From positions 86,552-150,551 of the forward strand of contig NZ_JABSNM010000011.1 in NCBI RefSeq assembly GCF_013294065.1: DNA of 64,000 bases, written 5' to 3'. The notes beneath the pieces are model-generated. The model did not search any database, was not told the DNA's origin, and worked only from the letters and a program-made list of their open reading frames with translations. Made by a program: the position numbers and the translations under genes. This document shows positions 22,690 to 31,480 of the stretch, piece by piece. Each line of letters opens with the position of its first letter. Position 1 is the stretch's first letter. This DNA is from Sphaerotilus uruguayifluvii. Its GTDB lineage: Bacteria; Pseudomonadota; Gammaproteobacteria; Burkholderiales; Burkholderiaceae_C.

Positions 22690-22710
22690 TGCGCTGATCC
22701 GGGGCGGGCG

Positions 22711-23685
22711 TCAGGCGCGCTGGCGCGCCAGCGCCTGGCGCATCTGGCGCGGGCTCGAGAAGCCGGCCAGCGCCACCGCCTCGCGCTCGTCGCGGCCCTG
22801 GCGCAGCGCCTGTGCGGCCAGCGTCGCGCGCACCTGCTCCAGCCAGCCGCGGGCGCTCAAGGACGTGTGCTCGCGGAACAGCCGCGCCAGGTGGCGCGGC
22901 GTGACATGCGCGACCGCCGCCATGCGCGCGGCGTCCCAGGCCTCGGCCGGCGCGGCGGCGACCGCGTCCTGCAGCCGGTGCAGCGCCGGGTGCAGGTGAT
23001 CGCGGTGCGCCAGCAGGCCGGAGTCCTGCGACGCCTGCGGCCCGCGCCGCGCGAACACCACCATCACCTGCGCCACCGTCGCGGCGATGTCCTCGCCGCA
23101 GTGCCGGCGCACCAGATGCAGCGCCAGATCGATGCCGGCGGTGATGCCGGCGCTGGTCAGCACCGCGCCGTCGTCGACGAAGACCCGGTTGGCCTGCACC
23201 TTCGCCGCGGGCGCGAGCCGGCGCAGCCCGTCGAGCAGCTCGTGGTGCGTCGTCGCCTGCCGGCCGGCCAGCAGGCCGGCGTCGGCCGCCAGCAGCGCGC
23301 CGCTGCACACCGTCAGCAGCCGCAGCGCCCCGGCCGGCGCGCCCGGCGGGGCCAGCCGCGGCGCCACCGCCCGGCCGAGCCAGTCGCGTGCGGCCAGCCA
23401 GTCCGGCGTCGCGCCGACCACCTCGTCCACCTCGCCCGGCCGGCCCAGCAGCACCAGCCAGGTCGGCTGCGCCGGATCGAAGCCGGCGGGCAGCGGCTCC
23501 AGCCCGCTGACCGTCAGCCCCACCGACGAGGCGGTCTGCGGCTGCGGGCCGATGTGGCGCATGCGGAAGGCCGGCGCCCGCCCGCGCCGGCGCAGCGCCT
23601 GGTTGGCGAGCCGGAAGGCCTCGGCGGGCCCGGCCAGATCGAGCAGCAGCGTGTCGGGCAGGACGAGGAAGACGACGTCGATCAC
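22711..23685 (-). CDS. GlxA-type transcriptional regulator (DJ-1/PfpI plus AraC)
   Basis: This predicts 324 residues. The N-terminal 190 residues form a DJ-1/PfpI domain (LLTVCSGALLAADAGLL around the nucleophile elbow), and the C-terminus is an AraC-type DNA-binding domain (VTPRHLARLFREHTSLS and GFSSPRQMRQALARQ). This domain pair is the GlxA/FtrA class of regulator, often controlling amide or nitrogen metabolism. Translation begins at GTG 23685, overlapping the stop of the upstream DJ-1 gene by 4 bp. It is the last gene of a three-gene coupled set. Confidence 0.85.
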   Translation of the reverse strand: MIDVVFLVLPDTLLLDLAGPAEAFRLANQALRRRGRAPAFRMRHIGPQPQTASSVGLTVSGLEPLPAGFDPAQPTWLVLLGRPGEVDEVVGATPDWLAARDWLGRAVAPRLAPPGAPAGALRLLTVCSGALLAADAGLLAGRQATTHHELLDGLRRLAPAAKVQANRVFVDDGAVLTSAGITAGIDLALHLVRRHCGEDIAATVAQVMVVFARRGPQASQDSGLLAHRDHLHPALHRLQDAVAAAPAEAWDAARMAAVAHVTPRHLARLFREHTSLSARGWLEQVRATLAAQALRQGRDEREAVALAGFSSPRQMRQALARQRA

Positions 23686-24338
23686 GGCCCGCCGGCCTCC
23701 TCGGCCCAGGGCACGTCCATCTGGCGCGCGGTGCGATGCGCCAGCGCCGGTCCGGCGAAATGCGCCACCAGATGCAGTGCCAGATCGATGCCGGCCGCGA
23801 TGCCGGCGCTGGTCCACAGCGGCGTGCCCTGCGGCGTGCTGGCCGCGACCCAGCGCGGGCCGGCGAGCACGTCCAGCGCCGGGTGATCGCGCCGCAGGTC
23901 GGCCACGTCCTCCCAGTGCGTGGTGCAGCGTGTGCCCGGGCCGATCAGCCCGGCATCGGCGAGCACGAAGGCTCCGGTGCAGACCGAGGCCAGTCCGCGC
24001 AGGCCGGGCGCGAGCCGCTGCAGCTCCGCGCGCACCTGCCGGTCGGCGCGCACCTGATCGACCACGCCGCCCGGCACGATCAGCAGATCAGGCGCGGCGG
24101 CCGGCCCGAGCCGGGCGTCCGGCAGCAGCCGCACGCCGGCCCGCGCCTGCACCGGACCGTCCCCGACGGCCAGGCTGAGCACCTCGAAGCCCCAGGCCGG
24201 GGCGGGGGTCACGTCGGGGCGCGTGGTCATGCGCTGTGCGGTGGTGAACACCTCGTAGGGGCCGGCGAAGTCGAGCAGCTCCATGTCGTCGAACATCAGC
24301 AGGCCCACCCGCAGGCGTGGCAGACCGGCGGCGCTCAT
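23682..24338 (-). CDS. DJ-1/PfpI family protein
   Basis: This predicts 218 residues forming one DJ-1/PfpI domain: VGLLMFDDMELLDFAGPYEVF at the start, LLIVPGGVV, and the nucleophile elbow ASVCTGAFVLADAGL with its conserved cysteine. TTHWEDVADLR resembles the isonitrile hydratase (InhA) subclass, so an isonitrile- or nitrile-related activity is possible but not shown. GGAGGTG lies just before the ATG. It overlaps both neighbours by 4 bp (ATGA and GTGA) and was probably the partner of the duplicated domain in the regulator next door. Confidence 0.82.
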   Translation of the reverse strand: MSAAGLPRLRVGLLMFDDMELLDFAGPYEVFTTAQRMTTRPDVTPAPAWGFEVLSLAVGDGPVQARAGVRLLPDARLGPAAAPDLLIVPGGVVDQVRADRQVRAELQRLAPGLRGLASVCTGAFVLADAGLIGPGTRCTTHWEDVADLRRDHPALDVLAGPRWVAASTPQGTPLWTSAGIAAGIDLALHLVAHFAGPALAHRTARQMDVPWAEEAGGP

Positions 24339-24904
24339 GCGAGCACCTCCTCGACCCGGCGGATCGTCGCGAAGCGCCCGGCCAGCACGGTCTCGGTGCG
24401 CTCGCGGATCTGCGCGGCGCTCAGGCGCTCGCCCGACGGCGTGGTCATGTCGAAGGTCAGCGTCGCCTCGGTGACGTAGTCGACCGTCCAGCCCTCGTCG
24501 CTGGCGTGGCGGGTGGTGGTCTCGCAGCACTGCTCGGTGCGGATGCCGGCGACGATCAGGTGGCGGATGCCGTGCCGGTGCAGCCACACCGCCAGCGGCG
24601 TGCCGACCAGCGCGCTGTGGCGTGCCTTCACGAAGCTCAGCGCCGCGTCGAAGTCCGCCAGGCCTTCCAGCGGGCGCACCCGACCGCTCGACGCCGAGAA
24701 GGGGTTGTCGGGCGTGTCGGGCCCGTCGCCGTGCAGCACGCGCACGACCGGAATGCCGCGCTCGACGCAGCCGTTCACCAGTCGGTTGACGGCCGCGAGA
24801 AAGGGCCGGGCCTCGGCCTCGTTCCAGTAGGCGCGGGCGCGGAAGGATTCCTGCACGTCGATCAGCAGCAGGGCGGCGGGGCAGGGCAGGTCGGCAAGGG
24901 ACAT
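24335..24904 (-). CDS. isochorismatase-family hydrolase
   Basis: This predicts 189 residues with the cysteine hydrolase fold: the catalytic Asp in LLLIDVQESF, the Lys in FVKARHSAL and the nucleophile Cys in RTEQCCETTTRHA. Members cleave amides, ureas or vinyl ethers. GAAGGAG precedes the ATG at 24904. It is the first gene of the unit that continues with the DJ-1 protein and the GlxA-like regulator, so the three may act on one nitrogen compound. Confidence 0.85.
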   Translation of the reverse strand: MSLADLPCPAALLLIDVQESFRARAYWNEAEARPFLAAVNRLVNGCVERGIPVVRVLHGDGPDTPDNPFSASSGRVRPLEGLADFDAALSFVKARHSALVGTPLAVWLHRHGIRHLIVAGIRTEQCCETTTRHASDEGWTVDYVTEATLTFDMTTPSGERLSAAQIRERTETVLAGRFATIRRVEEVLA

Positions 24905-25035
24905 CGCGGGCTCCTTCAGAAGCGTTTCGGGATGGCCGCCATCGTCGCCTGCAGCGGGCGCCCGGTCCGGTCGCCGACGGACCGGATGCGACGCGAAACG
25001 GACACGCACACCGCCGCCCGTTCGCGCCGCGGGGT

Positions 25036-26229
25036 TCAGGCCGCCGGCTGCGCCAGCCAGCGCTGGGCCAGCCGCACCCAGAAGGCGGCACCCTTCGGGA
25101 TCAGCTGGTCGTTGAAGTCGTAGGTCGGGTTGTGCAGGTTGCACGGGCCCAGGCCGTGGCCGTGCTCGCGGTGCGTGCCGTCGCCGTTGCCGATCATGAA
25201 ATAGGCGCCGGCCTGGGCCTGCAGGAAGAAGCTGAAGTCCTCCGCGCCCATCGTCGGCTCGAATTCATGCACATGCTCGGCGCCGGCCACCTCGCGCATG
25301 ACCGCGCGGGCGCACTCGGCCTCGTCGCGGTGGTTGATCGTGGGCGGGTAGTTGCGCTGGAACTCGAACACCACGCTGGCGCCGAAGGCCGCCGCCGTGT
25401 GGCGCGCGATCTCGTCCATGCGCCGCTCGATCAGGTCGAGCACCTCCAGCGTGAAGGTGCGCACCGTGCCCTGGATCTCGCAGGAGTCGGGCACGACGTT
25501 GGTGGCCTCGCCGGCGTGGATCATCGTCACCGAGATGACGGCGGCGTCGATCGGCTTCTTGTTGCGGGTGACGATGGTCTGGAAGGCCTGCACCATCTGG
25601 CAGGCCACCGGCACCGGGTCGATGCCGTTGTGCGGCAGCGCCGCGTGCGAGCCCTTGCCGGTGATGCGGATCAGGAACTCGTTGCTCGAGGCCATGATCG
25701 GGCCGCTGCAGATCGCGAAGTCGCCGGCGGCCAGGCCCGGCCAGTTGTGCATGCCGAAGATCGCGTCCATGGGGAAGCGCTCGAACAGGCCGTCCTTCAT
25801 CATCTCGCGCGCGCCGCCGCCGCCTTCCTCGGCGGGCTGGAAGATGCAGTGGACGGTGCCGGAGAAGCGCTCGCGGTGGGCGGCCAGCTCCTGCGCGGCG
25901 GCCAGCAGCATCGCCACATGGCCGTCGTGGCCGCAGGCGTGCATGCGCCCCGGAATGCGGCTGGCGTGCGCGAAGGTGTTGTGCTCGGTCATCGGCAGCG
26001 CGTCCATGTCGGCGCGCAGGCCGATGGCGCGGTTCGCGCCGCCCGGCGCGCTGCCGCGGATCGTGCCGACCACGCCGGTGCGCCCGAGCCCGCGGTGCAC
26101 CTCGATGCCCCAGCCCTCGAGCGTGCGCGCGATGACGTCGGCGGTGCGCACCTCTTCGAAGCAGAGTTCCGGATGGGCGTGGATGTCGCGTCGGATCGCG
26201 ACGATGGGGGCGAGATCGGGGGCGTTCAT
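25036..26229 (-). CDS. M20-family amidohydrolase (hippurate hydrolase type)
   Basis: This predicts 397 residues. RRDIHAHPELCFEE, the metal-binding MHACGHDGHVAMLL, FQPAEEGGGGA and the later MGAEDFSFFL are the M20D aminoacylase/hippurate hydrolase signatures. It probably frees an amino acid from an N-acyl or N-aroyl conjugate in the cytoplasm. The ATG at 26229 begins MNAPDLAPIVAIRRDIH, the normal start. It lies on the same strand as the isochorismatase gene but 131 bp upstream, so co-transcription is uncertain. Confidence 0.9.
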   Translation of the reverse strand: MNAPDLAPIVAIRRDIHAHPELCFEEVRTADVIARTLEGWGIEVHRGLGRTGVVGTIRGSAPGGANRAIGLRADMDALPMTEHNTFAHASRIPGRMHACGHDGHVAMLLAAAQELAAHRERFSGTVHCIFQPAEEGGGGAREMMKDGLFERFPMDAIFGMHNWPGLAAGDFAICSGPIMASSNEFLIRITGKGSHAALPHNGIDPVPVACQMVQAFQTIVTRNKKPIDAAVISVTMIHAGEATNVVPDSCEIQGTVRTFTLEVLDLIERRMDEIARHTAAAFGASVVFEFQRNYPPTINHRDEAECARAVMREVAGAEHVHEFEPTMGAEDFSFFLQAQAGAYFMIGNGDGTHREHGHGLGPCNLHNPTYDFNDQLIPKGAAFWVRLAQRWLAQPAA

Positions 26230-26288
26230 GGCGGGCGGCGTGGCGGACGGAATGACGACTTCGGGTCGGGCCATCTTAGCGGTATGGC

Positions 26289-26327
26289 CGCCCATGCGTG
26301 CATGGGCGCTGACCTTGTGAAAGGTCA
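26289..26327. other. two adjacent perfect hairpins upstream of the amidohydrolase gene
   Basis: The first hairpin is CGCCCATGC / GCATGGGCG-like with a 2-nt spacer around 26290-26307. The second is TGACCTT-GTGA-AAGGTCA at 26310-26327. Neither is followed by a T-run. They lie between the orphan small gene and the amidohydrolase gene and could be a terminator of the former or a structured leader of the latter. Confidence 0.5.
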
Positions 26328-26359
26328 GGGCGCTTGCTGTTCAAAGCGCAGATCGAGCG

Positions 26360-26632
26360 TCATTCGTCCCACTCGACCTTGGTTGCAATGCCAGTCGATC
26401 TAGGTTGAAAGTCGAAGCAGACTCCCTCGCCTTGGTCGCTCCTGATGCGGCACTGGCCTGTCAGTGCGTTTGCCAAATCGGTATTGAGCCCGCGCAGCTC
26501 GATCGTGTGCTCCGGACGTTGCCAACTCCGCGTTCCGTTTGGCCCTGACACGGGAATTGGAGGTCTGAGGGAAACGGTAAATGCGCAAGCGATCCAAGCG
26601 CCGTTTATCAGTACTTCACACGCGGTCATCAT
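26360..26632 (-). CDS. orphan hypothetical protein (90 aa)
   Basis: I do not recognise this protein. It begins MMTACEVLINGAWIACAF and ends ATKVEWDE, with no signal peptide or membrane helix that I can call. The evidence that it is real is a very good ribosome-binding site (CAGGAG, 7 bp before the ATG at 26632) and the absence of any overlapping better gene. Its base composition is clearly less GC-rich than the rest of the window, and its codons include AAA, ATA-adjacent and TTT types that neighbours avoid, which suggests recent acquisition. Confidence 0.5.
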   Translation of the reverse strand: MMTACEVLINGAWIACAFTVSLRPPIPVSGPNGTRSWQRPEHTIELRGLNTDLANALTGQCRIRSDQGEGVCFDFQPRSTGIATKVEWDE

Positions 26633-26794
26633 CGAAGGACTCCTGAAAAAGGGCCGAGCGTAGTCGCTTGTCAACAGCCCTCCGCGATGTCTTTTCCCAG
26701 TCGACAAGGGGCGGCGGCCTGAAGGCGTATTCATCGGCACATGGCCGGGGGAACTACCTGCTTGAGCTGTGGATTTCTGGAATCATCCCGTCCC

Positions 26795-28876
26795 ATGAGC
26801 ATCCCCACCCGCGCCCCCGTCAGCGACTCGCTGCGCACCGTCCGCGCCGCCTGCCCCCACGACTGCCCCGACACCTGTGCGATGCAGGTCAGCGTGGACG
26901 ACGCCTCCGGGCGGGTCGTGCGCATCCAGGGCCGCGCCGAGCATGTGACGACGCATGGCGCGCTCTGCACCAAGGTCTCGCGCTACGCCGAGCGGACCCA
27001 TCACCCCGAGCGCGTGCTGACGCCGCTGCGCCGCGTGGGCCCCAAGGGCGCGGGCCGCTTCGAGCCGGCGAGCTGGGACGAGGCGCTGGCCGACATCGCC
27101 GGCCGGCTGAAGGCGATCGCCGCGCGTGACCCCGAGGCGATCCTGCCCTACAGCTACGCCGGCACGATGGGCCTGCTGCAGGGCGAGAGCATGGCGGCGC
27201 GCTTCTTCAACCGCCTGGGCGCCTCGCAGCTCGAGCGCACCATCTGCGCCTCGGCCGGTGGCGACGCGCTGGCGGCGACCTATGGCGGCAAGGTTGGCAT
27301 GCTGGTGCGGCATTTCGCCGAGAGCCGGCTGATCGTCATCTGGGGCAGCCATTCGATCGCGTCGAACCTGCATTTCTGGACCTTCGCCCAGGCGGCCAAG
27401 CGCGCCGGGGCGAAGCTGGTCTGCATCGACCCGCGCCGCACCGAGACGGCCGACAAGTGCCACGTCCACCTGCCGCTGCGCCCCGGCACCGATGGCGCGC
27501 TGGCGCTGGCGCTGATGCACGAGCTGGTGGCGAACGACTGGATCGACCACGACTACATCGCCCGGCATGTGGATGCGGCTGGCTGGGCGGCCCTGCGCGA
27601 GCGGGTGCAGGCCTGGACGCCGGAGCGCGCGGCCGAGGTCTGCGGGCTCGAGGCCGACGCGATCCGCGCGCTGGCGCGCGATCTGGGCACGACCCAGCCG
27701 GCGGCGATCCGGCTGAACTACGGCATGCAGCGCACCCGCGGTGGCGGCAATGCGGCGCGGCTGATCGCGCTGCTGCCCTGCCTGACGGGGGCGTGGCGGC
27801 ACCGCGCCGGCGGCCTGCTACTGTCGAGCTCGGGCTGGTTCGCGTCGGTGCGTGACGATGCGGCGCGCCAGCGCCCGGACCTGCTCGCCGGCCGCGTGCC
27901 GCGCACGCTCAACATGAGCACCATCGGCGACGACCTGCTGCGCGAGGCCGCGCCCGACTTCGGCCCGAAGGTCGAGGCGGTGATCGTCTACAACAGCAAC
28001 CCCGTAGCGGTGGCGCCGGAATCGCCGAAGGTGGCGCGGGGCTTCGCGCGGGAGGATCTGTTCACCGTCGTGCTGGAGCATTTCCTGACCGACACCGCCG
28101 ACCACGCCGACTGGGTGCTGCCGGCGACGACGCAGCTCGAGCACCTCGACCTGCACGTCAGCTACGGCCACACCGACGTGCTGCTGAACGAGCCGGCGCT
28201 GGCGCCGCTCGGCCAGGCGCTGCCCAACACCGAGATCTTCCGCCGCCTGGCCGCGGCGATGGGCTTCGACGAGCCGTGCTTCCGCGACAGCGACGAGACG
28301 CTGGCCGCGCAGACGCTGCGCGGCGCGGTGACTTTCGAGGCGCTGAAGGCCTCGCCCGGCTGGATCAGCCTGCCGATTCCCGATGCGCCCTTCGCCGACG
28401 GCGGCTTTCCGACGCCGGACGGGCGGGTGCGCATCGACGTGCCCGGCTGGGGCCTGCCGGACTTCGTGCCGCCGTGGGAGTCGGTGGCGTCGGCGCCGGA
28501 GCTGGCGGTGCGCTATCCGCTGGCGATGATCTCGCCGCCGGCGCGCAACTTCCTCAACTCGACCTTCGTGAACGTGAAGAGCCTGCGCGACATCGAGGCC
28601 GAGCCGATCGTCGAGATCCACCCGGACGACGCCGCGGCACGCGGGCTGGCCGATGGCGCGCCGGTGCGCGTCTTCAACGACCGCGGCAGCTACCACTGCA
28701 CCGCGCGCGTGAGCACCCGCGCGCGGCCCGGCGTGGTCAACGGCCTGGGCATCTGGTGGCGCAAGCTGGGAATGCGCGGCACCAATGTCAACGAGCTCAC
28801 GCACCAGAAGCTCACCGACATCGGCCGGGCGCCGTGCTTCTACGACGTGCTGGTCGAGGTGGAGGCGGCGGCGTGA
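26795..28876 (+). CDS. molybdopterin-dependent oxidoreductase
   Basis: This predicts 693 residues of the DMSO reductase/formate dehydrogenase superfamily. The N-terminal [4Fe-4S] ligands are Cys20, Cys24, Cys28 (CPHDCPDTC) and Cys58 (GALCTK). SASAGG-like ICASAGGDA, VCIDPRRTETA and the C-terminal dinucleotide-binding domain (EIHPDDAAARGLADGAPVRV) follow. There is no Tat signal, so it should be cytoplasmic. The substrate is unknown. The start at 26795 gives the shortest sensible N-terminus before the cysteine motif. It overlaps the next gene by 4 bp. Confidence 0.88.
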   Translation: MSIPTRAPVSDSLRTVRAACPHDCPDTCAMQVSVDDASGRVVRIQGRAEHVTTHGALCTKVSRYAERTHHPERVLTPLRRVGPKGAGRFEPASWDEALADIAGRLKAIAARDPEAILPYSYAGTMGLLQGESMAARFFNRLGASQLERTICASAGGDALAATYGGKVGMLVRHFAESRLIVIWGSHSIASNLHFWTFAQAAKRAGAKLVCIDPRRTETADKCHVHLPLRPGTDGALALALMHELVANDWIDHDYIARHVDAAGWAALRERVQAWTPERAAEVCGLEADAIRALARDLGTTQPAAIRLNYGMQRTRGGGNAARLIALLPCLTGAWRHRAGGLLLSSSGWFASVRDDAARQRPDLLAGRVPRTLNMSTIGDDLLREAAPDFGPKVEAVIVYNSNPVAVAPESPKVARGFAREDLFTVVLEHFLTDTADHADWVLPATTQLEHLDLHVSYGHTDVLLNEPALAPLGQALPNTEIFRRLAAAMGFDEPCFRDSDETLAAQTLRGAVTFEALKASPGWISLPIPDAPFADGGFPTPDGRVRIDVPGWGLPDFVPPWESVASAPELAVRYPLAMISPPARNFLNSTFVNVKSLRDIEAEPIVEIHPDDAAARGLADGAPVRVFNDRGSYHCTARVSTRARPGVVNGLGIWWRKLGMRGTNVNELTHQKLTDIGRAPCFYDVLVEVEAAA

Positions 28877-30003
28877 GGGCAGGGCGTCGGATGCTGGCGC
28901 TGGCGGCGGGCATCGCGCTGGCCGGCTGCGCCAGCACCGCGGCCGACGATGTCGACTCGGCCTGGCGGCCGGGCTACCTGTGGCAGTCGGTGCGCGGGCA
29001 CCTCGGGATGCTGGCCGAGGCGCGGCCGGTCGACGCGGTGATGGCCGATCCGGCCACCGCGCCCGCGCTGCGCGAGCGCCTCGCGCTGAGCCGCGAGATG
29101 CGCGACTACGCCGTGCGTGCGCTGGCGCTGCCCGACAACGCCAGCTACCGGCGCTACGCCGATCTGGGCCGCACGGCGGCGGTGTGGAACGTGGTGGCGG
29201 CGCCGGAGCTGTCGCTCGCGCTCAAGACCTGGTGCTTTCCGGTGCTGGGCTGCGTCGGCTACCGCGGCTATTTCGACCGGGCCGAGGCCGAGAGGCTGGC
29301 CACCGCGCTGCGCGAGCGCGGCTGGGAGGTCAACGTCTACGGCGTGCCGGCCTACTCGACGCTGGGCAAGCTGCCGGGGGCGTGGTTCGCCGATCCGCTG
29401 CTCAACACCTTCGTCGGCCAGGGCGAGGTCGATCTGGCCCGGCTGATCTTCCATGAGCTGGCGCATCAGGTGGCCTACGCGGCCGACGACACCGGCTTCA
29501 ACGAGTCCTATGCGACGGCGGTCGAGCGCCTGGGCAGCCGCCAGTGGCTGCGCGAGCACGGCCGCACCGACCTGATCGAGGCGACCGCCCGGCTGGACCG
29601 CCGCCGCGCCGAGTTCCGCGCGATGACGATGGCCGCACGCGAGCGGCTCGATGCGCTCTACCGGAGTACCGCCTCCGACGACGACAAGCGTCGGCGCAAG
29701 GCCGAGCTGATCGCCGCGCTGCGCGACGAGTACGCACGCTGGCGCGACGGGCAGTGGGGCGGTGACCGGGCCTACGACGCCTGGTTCGAGAACGTCAGCA
29801 ACGCGAAGCTCGGCGTGCTGGCCGCCTACAACCAGCAGGTGCCGGCCTTCGATGCGCTGTTCGAGCGCGAGGGCCGCGACTGGCCGCGCTTCCATGCCGC
29901 GGTGAAGGATCTGGCCGCGCGCCCGAAGGCCGAGCGCGACGCGGCGCTGGCCGCGCTGACGGCACGGGCCGGCGCAGCGCTCAGTCCTTCAGCGACTCGA
30001 TGA
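28873..30003 (+). CDS. lipoprotein aminopeptidase of the PF10023 type
   Basis: This predicts 376 residues. The lipobox LAGC follows a short signal (MLALAAGIALAGCAS), so the protein is anchored in a membrane. IFHELAHQVAYAADDTGFNESYATAVE contains the HExxH zinc motif with a downstream glutamate, the pattern of the family annotated as putative aminopeptidase (PF10023). The peptidase activity is assumed from family naming. GTG at 28873 overlaps the previous stop; ATG at 28891 is an alternative. The 3' end overlaps the convergent acyl-CoA-binding protein gene by 23 bp. Confidence 0.82.
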   Translation: MRAGRRMLALAAGIALAGCASTAADDVDSAWRPGYLWQSVRGHLGMLAEARPVDAVMADPATAPALRERLALSREMRDYAVRALALPDNASYRRYADLGRTAAVWNVVAAPELSLALKTWCFPVLGCVGYRGYFDRAEAERLATALRERGWEVNVYGVPAYSTLGKLPGAWFADPLLNTFVGQGEVDLARLIFHELAHQVAYAADDTGFNESYATAVERLGSRQWLREHGRTDLIEATARLDRRRAEFRAMTMAARERLDALYRSTASDDDKRRRKAELIAALRDEYARWRDGQWGGDRAYDAWFENVSNAKLGVLAAYNQQVPAFDALFEREGRDWPRFHAAVKDLAARPKAERDAALAALTARAGAALSPSATR

Positions 30004-30238
30004 GGTCGACGTACTGCTGCTGCGCCTGCGCCCCGGCGGTGCCGGCCAGTGCCTTCCAGGCGTCCCACTTGGCGCGGCCGACGAAGTCGGTCATGCCAGG
30101 GCGGTCGCCCGAGACATCGCCCTCGGTGGCCTGCTTGTAGAGCGCGTAGATCTTCAGCAGCGTCATGTTGTCGGGCCGCTCGGGCAGCTGCTTCGAGTCG
30201 GCGACGGCCTGCAGGAACAGGGCATTGAGGTCGGACAT
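29981..30238 (-). CDS. acyl-CoA-binding protein
   Basis: This 85-residue protein has the four-helix ACBP pattern: LFLQAVADSKQL, LLKIYALYKQATEGDV and KWDAWKALAGTA, including the lysines and tyrosine that hold the CoA. It buffers long-chain acyl-CoA in the cytoplasm. The length is the same as in eukaryotic ACBP. It lies downstream of cheZ on the same strand but behind a large hairpin, so it is probably transcribed separately. Confidence 0.92.
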   Translation of the reverse strand: MSDLNALFLQAVADSKQLPERPDNMTLLKIYALYKQATEGDVSGDRPGMTDFVGRAKWDAWKALAGTAGAQAQQQYVDLIESLKD

Positions 30239-30263
30239 GGCGAGGGAACTCCGGAAAGAGGAC

Positions 30264-30310
30264 GAGGCCGTGACGGGCGGGCCAGTGTAGGGCCCGGGCA
30301 TCACGGCCTC
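30264..30310 (-). terminator. long hairpin after cheZ
   Basis: A 10-bp perfect outer stem (GAGGCCGTGA / TCACGGCCTC) encloses a further inner inverted repeat (GGGCC / GGCCC). It begins 34 bp after the cheZ stop and probably marks the end of the motABcheYZ transcript. There is no long T-run. Confidence 0.5.
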
Positions 30311-30344
30311 GGCGGGATCCTGTCGCCTCGGCGACCGGCGGTGT

Positions 30345-31031
30345 TCAGAAGCCCATGCGGGCCAGCAGGTCGTCGACCTCGTTCTGGTCGGTGACCACGT
30401 CGGTGCGGGTGCCGTCGACCACCGGGCCCTCGAGCTCGCTGGGCTTGGCGGGGGCTGCGGGCACGGCCGGCGCGGCCGGGCAGGGTGCGGCAGCGGCCGC
30501 TTCGGCGACCGCCTGCTCGACAGACTCCGGGTGCAGGTCGATCAGCAGCTTGACCAGGTTGGCCTCGAGCTCGTTGGTGACGCGCACGACCTTCTTGATG
30601 ATCTGGCCGGTCAGGTCATGGAAGTCCTGGGCCATCATGATGTTGGTCAGATGCTCGTCGATCCGGTCGCACGAGGCGTTCAGGTTGCCGATGTGGCGGT
30701 GCACCATCTCGCGCACGCCCGCGTCGATGCCTGCGTCCGCGTCGATCGCCTCGACGATCCGGCGCGATTCCGACATCAGCTGCTGATGCTCGAGCTTGGC
30801 GTCGTCGACCGAGTTCAGCACCCGGTTGGCGGCGTCCGAGGTCTTGTTGGCGATGTAGTTGAGCCGGCTGCGGGCGTCCGGCAGCGCGCTGGTGGCGGCC
30901 TGCAGGTCCGGCATCACGCCCACGTTCACCACGCCGAGCTGCTCGATGGTGTCGTGCAGCATCCGGGTCAGCTCGCCGATCTGCTGGATCACCTGGGGCG
31001 ACGCGGCGACCATGGGCACGGTCTGTGTCAT
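30345..31031 (-). CDS. cheZ: chemotaxis phosphatase CheZ
   Basis: This 228-residue protein dephosphorylates CheY-P. MMAQDFHDLTGQIIKKVV contains the catalytic glutamine, and the extreme C-terminus QNEVDDLLARMGF is the CheY-binding helix. An Ala/Pro-rich linker (about residues 178-205) joins the two. It is the last gene of motA-motB-cheY-cheZ, 16 bp after cheY. Confidence 0.93.
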   Translation of the reverse strand: MTQTVPMVAASPQVIQQIGELTRMLHDTIEQLGVVNVGVMPDLQAATSALPDARSRLNYIANKTSDAANRVLNSVDDAKLEHQQLMSESRRIVEAIDADAGIDAGVREMVHRHIGNLNASCDRIDEHLTNIMMAQDFHDLTGQIIKKVVRVTNELEANLVKLLIDLHPESVEQAVAEAAAAAPCPAAPAVPAAPAKPSELEGPVVDGTRTDVVTDQNEVDDLLARMGF

Positions 31032-31047
31032 GGCGTGCTCCCCGGCC

Positions 31048-31446
31048 TCAGGCCGCCACGGTCATGCGCTGGATGATCTTCGACAGCTTCTCTTCCAGGG
31101 TTGCCTTGGTGAAGGGCTTGACGATGTAGCCGGCCGCGCCGATCTGCGCCGCGCGCACGATGTCTTCCTTGCGCGCCTCGGCCGTCACCATCAGCACCGG
31201 GATGTGGCAGAGCGCCGGATCCTGCTTGATCTGCGTGAGCAGCTCGAAGCCGTCCATGTTGGGCATGTTGATGTCGCTGACGACGAAGTCGATCTTGTTC
31301 GCGCGCAGCACCTGCAGCGCGTTGACGCCGTCCTCGGCTTCCTCGATGAACTGGCCGCCCATCTCTTTGATCAGGCCGCGCACGATGCGCCGCATCGTGG
31401 AGAAGTCGTCGACGACAAGGTAGCGAAGGTCGGAATAGGAAGGCAT
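31048..31446 (-). CDS. cheY: chemotaxis response regulator CheY
   Basis: This 132-residue receiver domain carries the acidic pair Asp13-Asp14, the phospho-acceptor Asp58 ([12 protein letters not shown]), the Thr in LMVTAEA and the Lys in YIVKPFT. CheY-P binds FliM to change motor direction. The partner FliM in this window has the matching N-terminal motif. The gene is 34 bp downstream of motB. Confidence 0.96.
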   Translation of the reverse strand: MPSYSDLRYLVVDDFSTMRRIVRGLIKEMGGQFIEEAEDGVNALQVLRANKIDFVVSDINMPNMDGFELLTQIKQDPALCHIPVLMVTAEARKEDIVRAAQIGAAGYIVKPFTKATLEEKLSKIIQRMTVAA

Positions 31447-31480
31447 GACGAGTCCTTGTGCTGGAGGGGCCGCGGGAGGT

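Noticed and set aside
26230..26794. Low-GC patch as a prophage remnant or genomic island
   Set aside because: It is under 600 bp and has no integrase, tRNA or direct-repeat ends.
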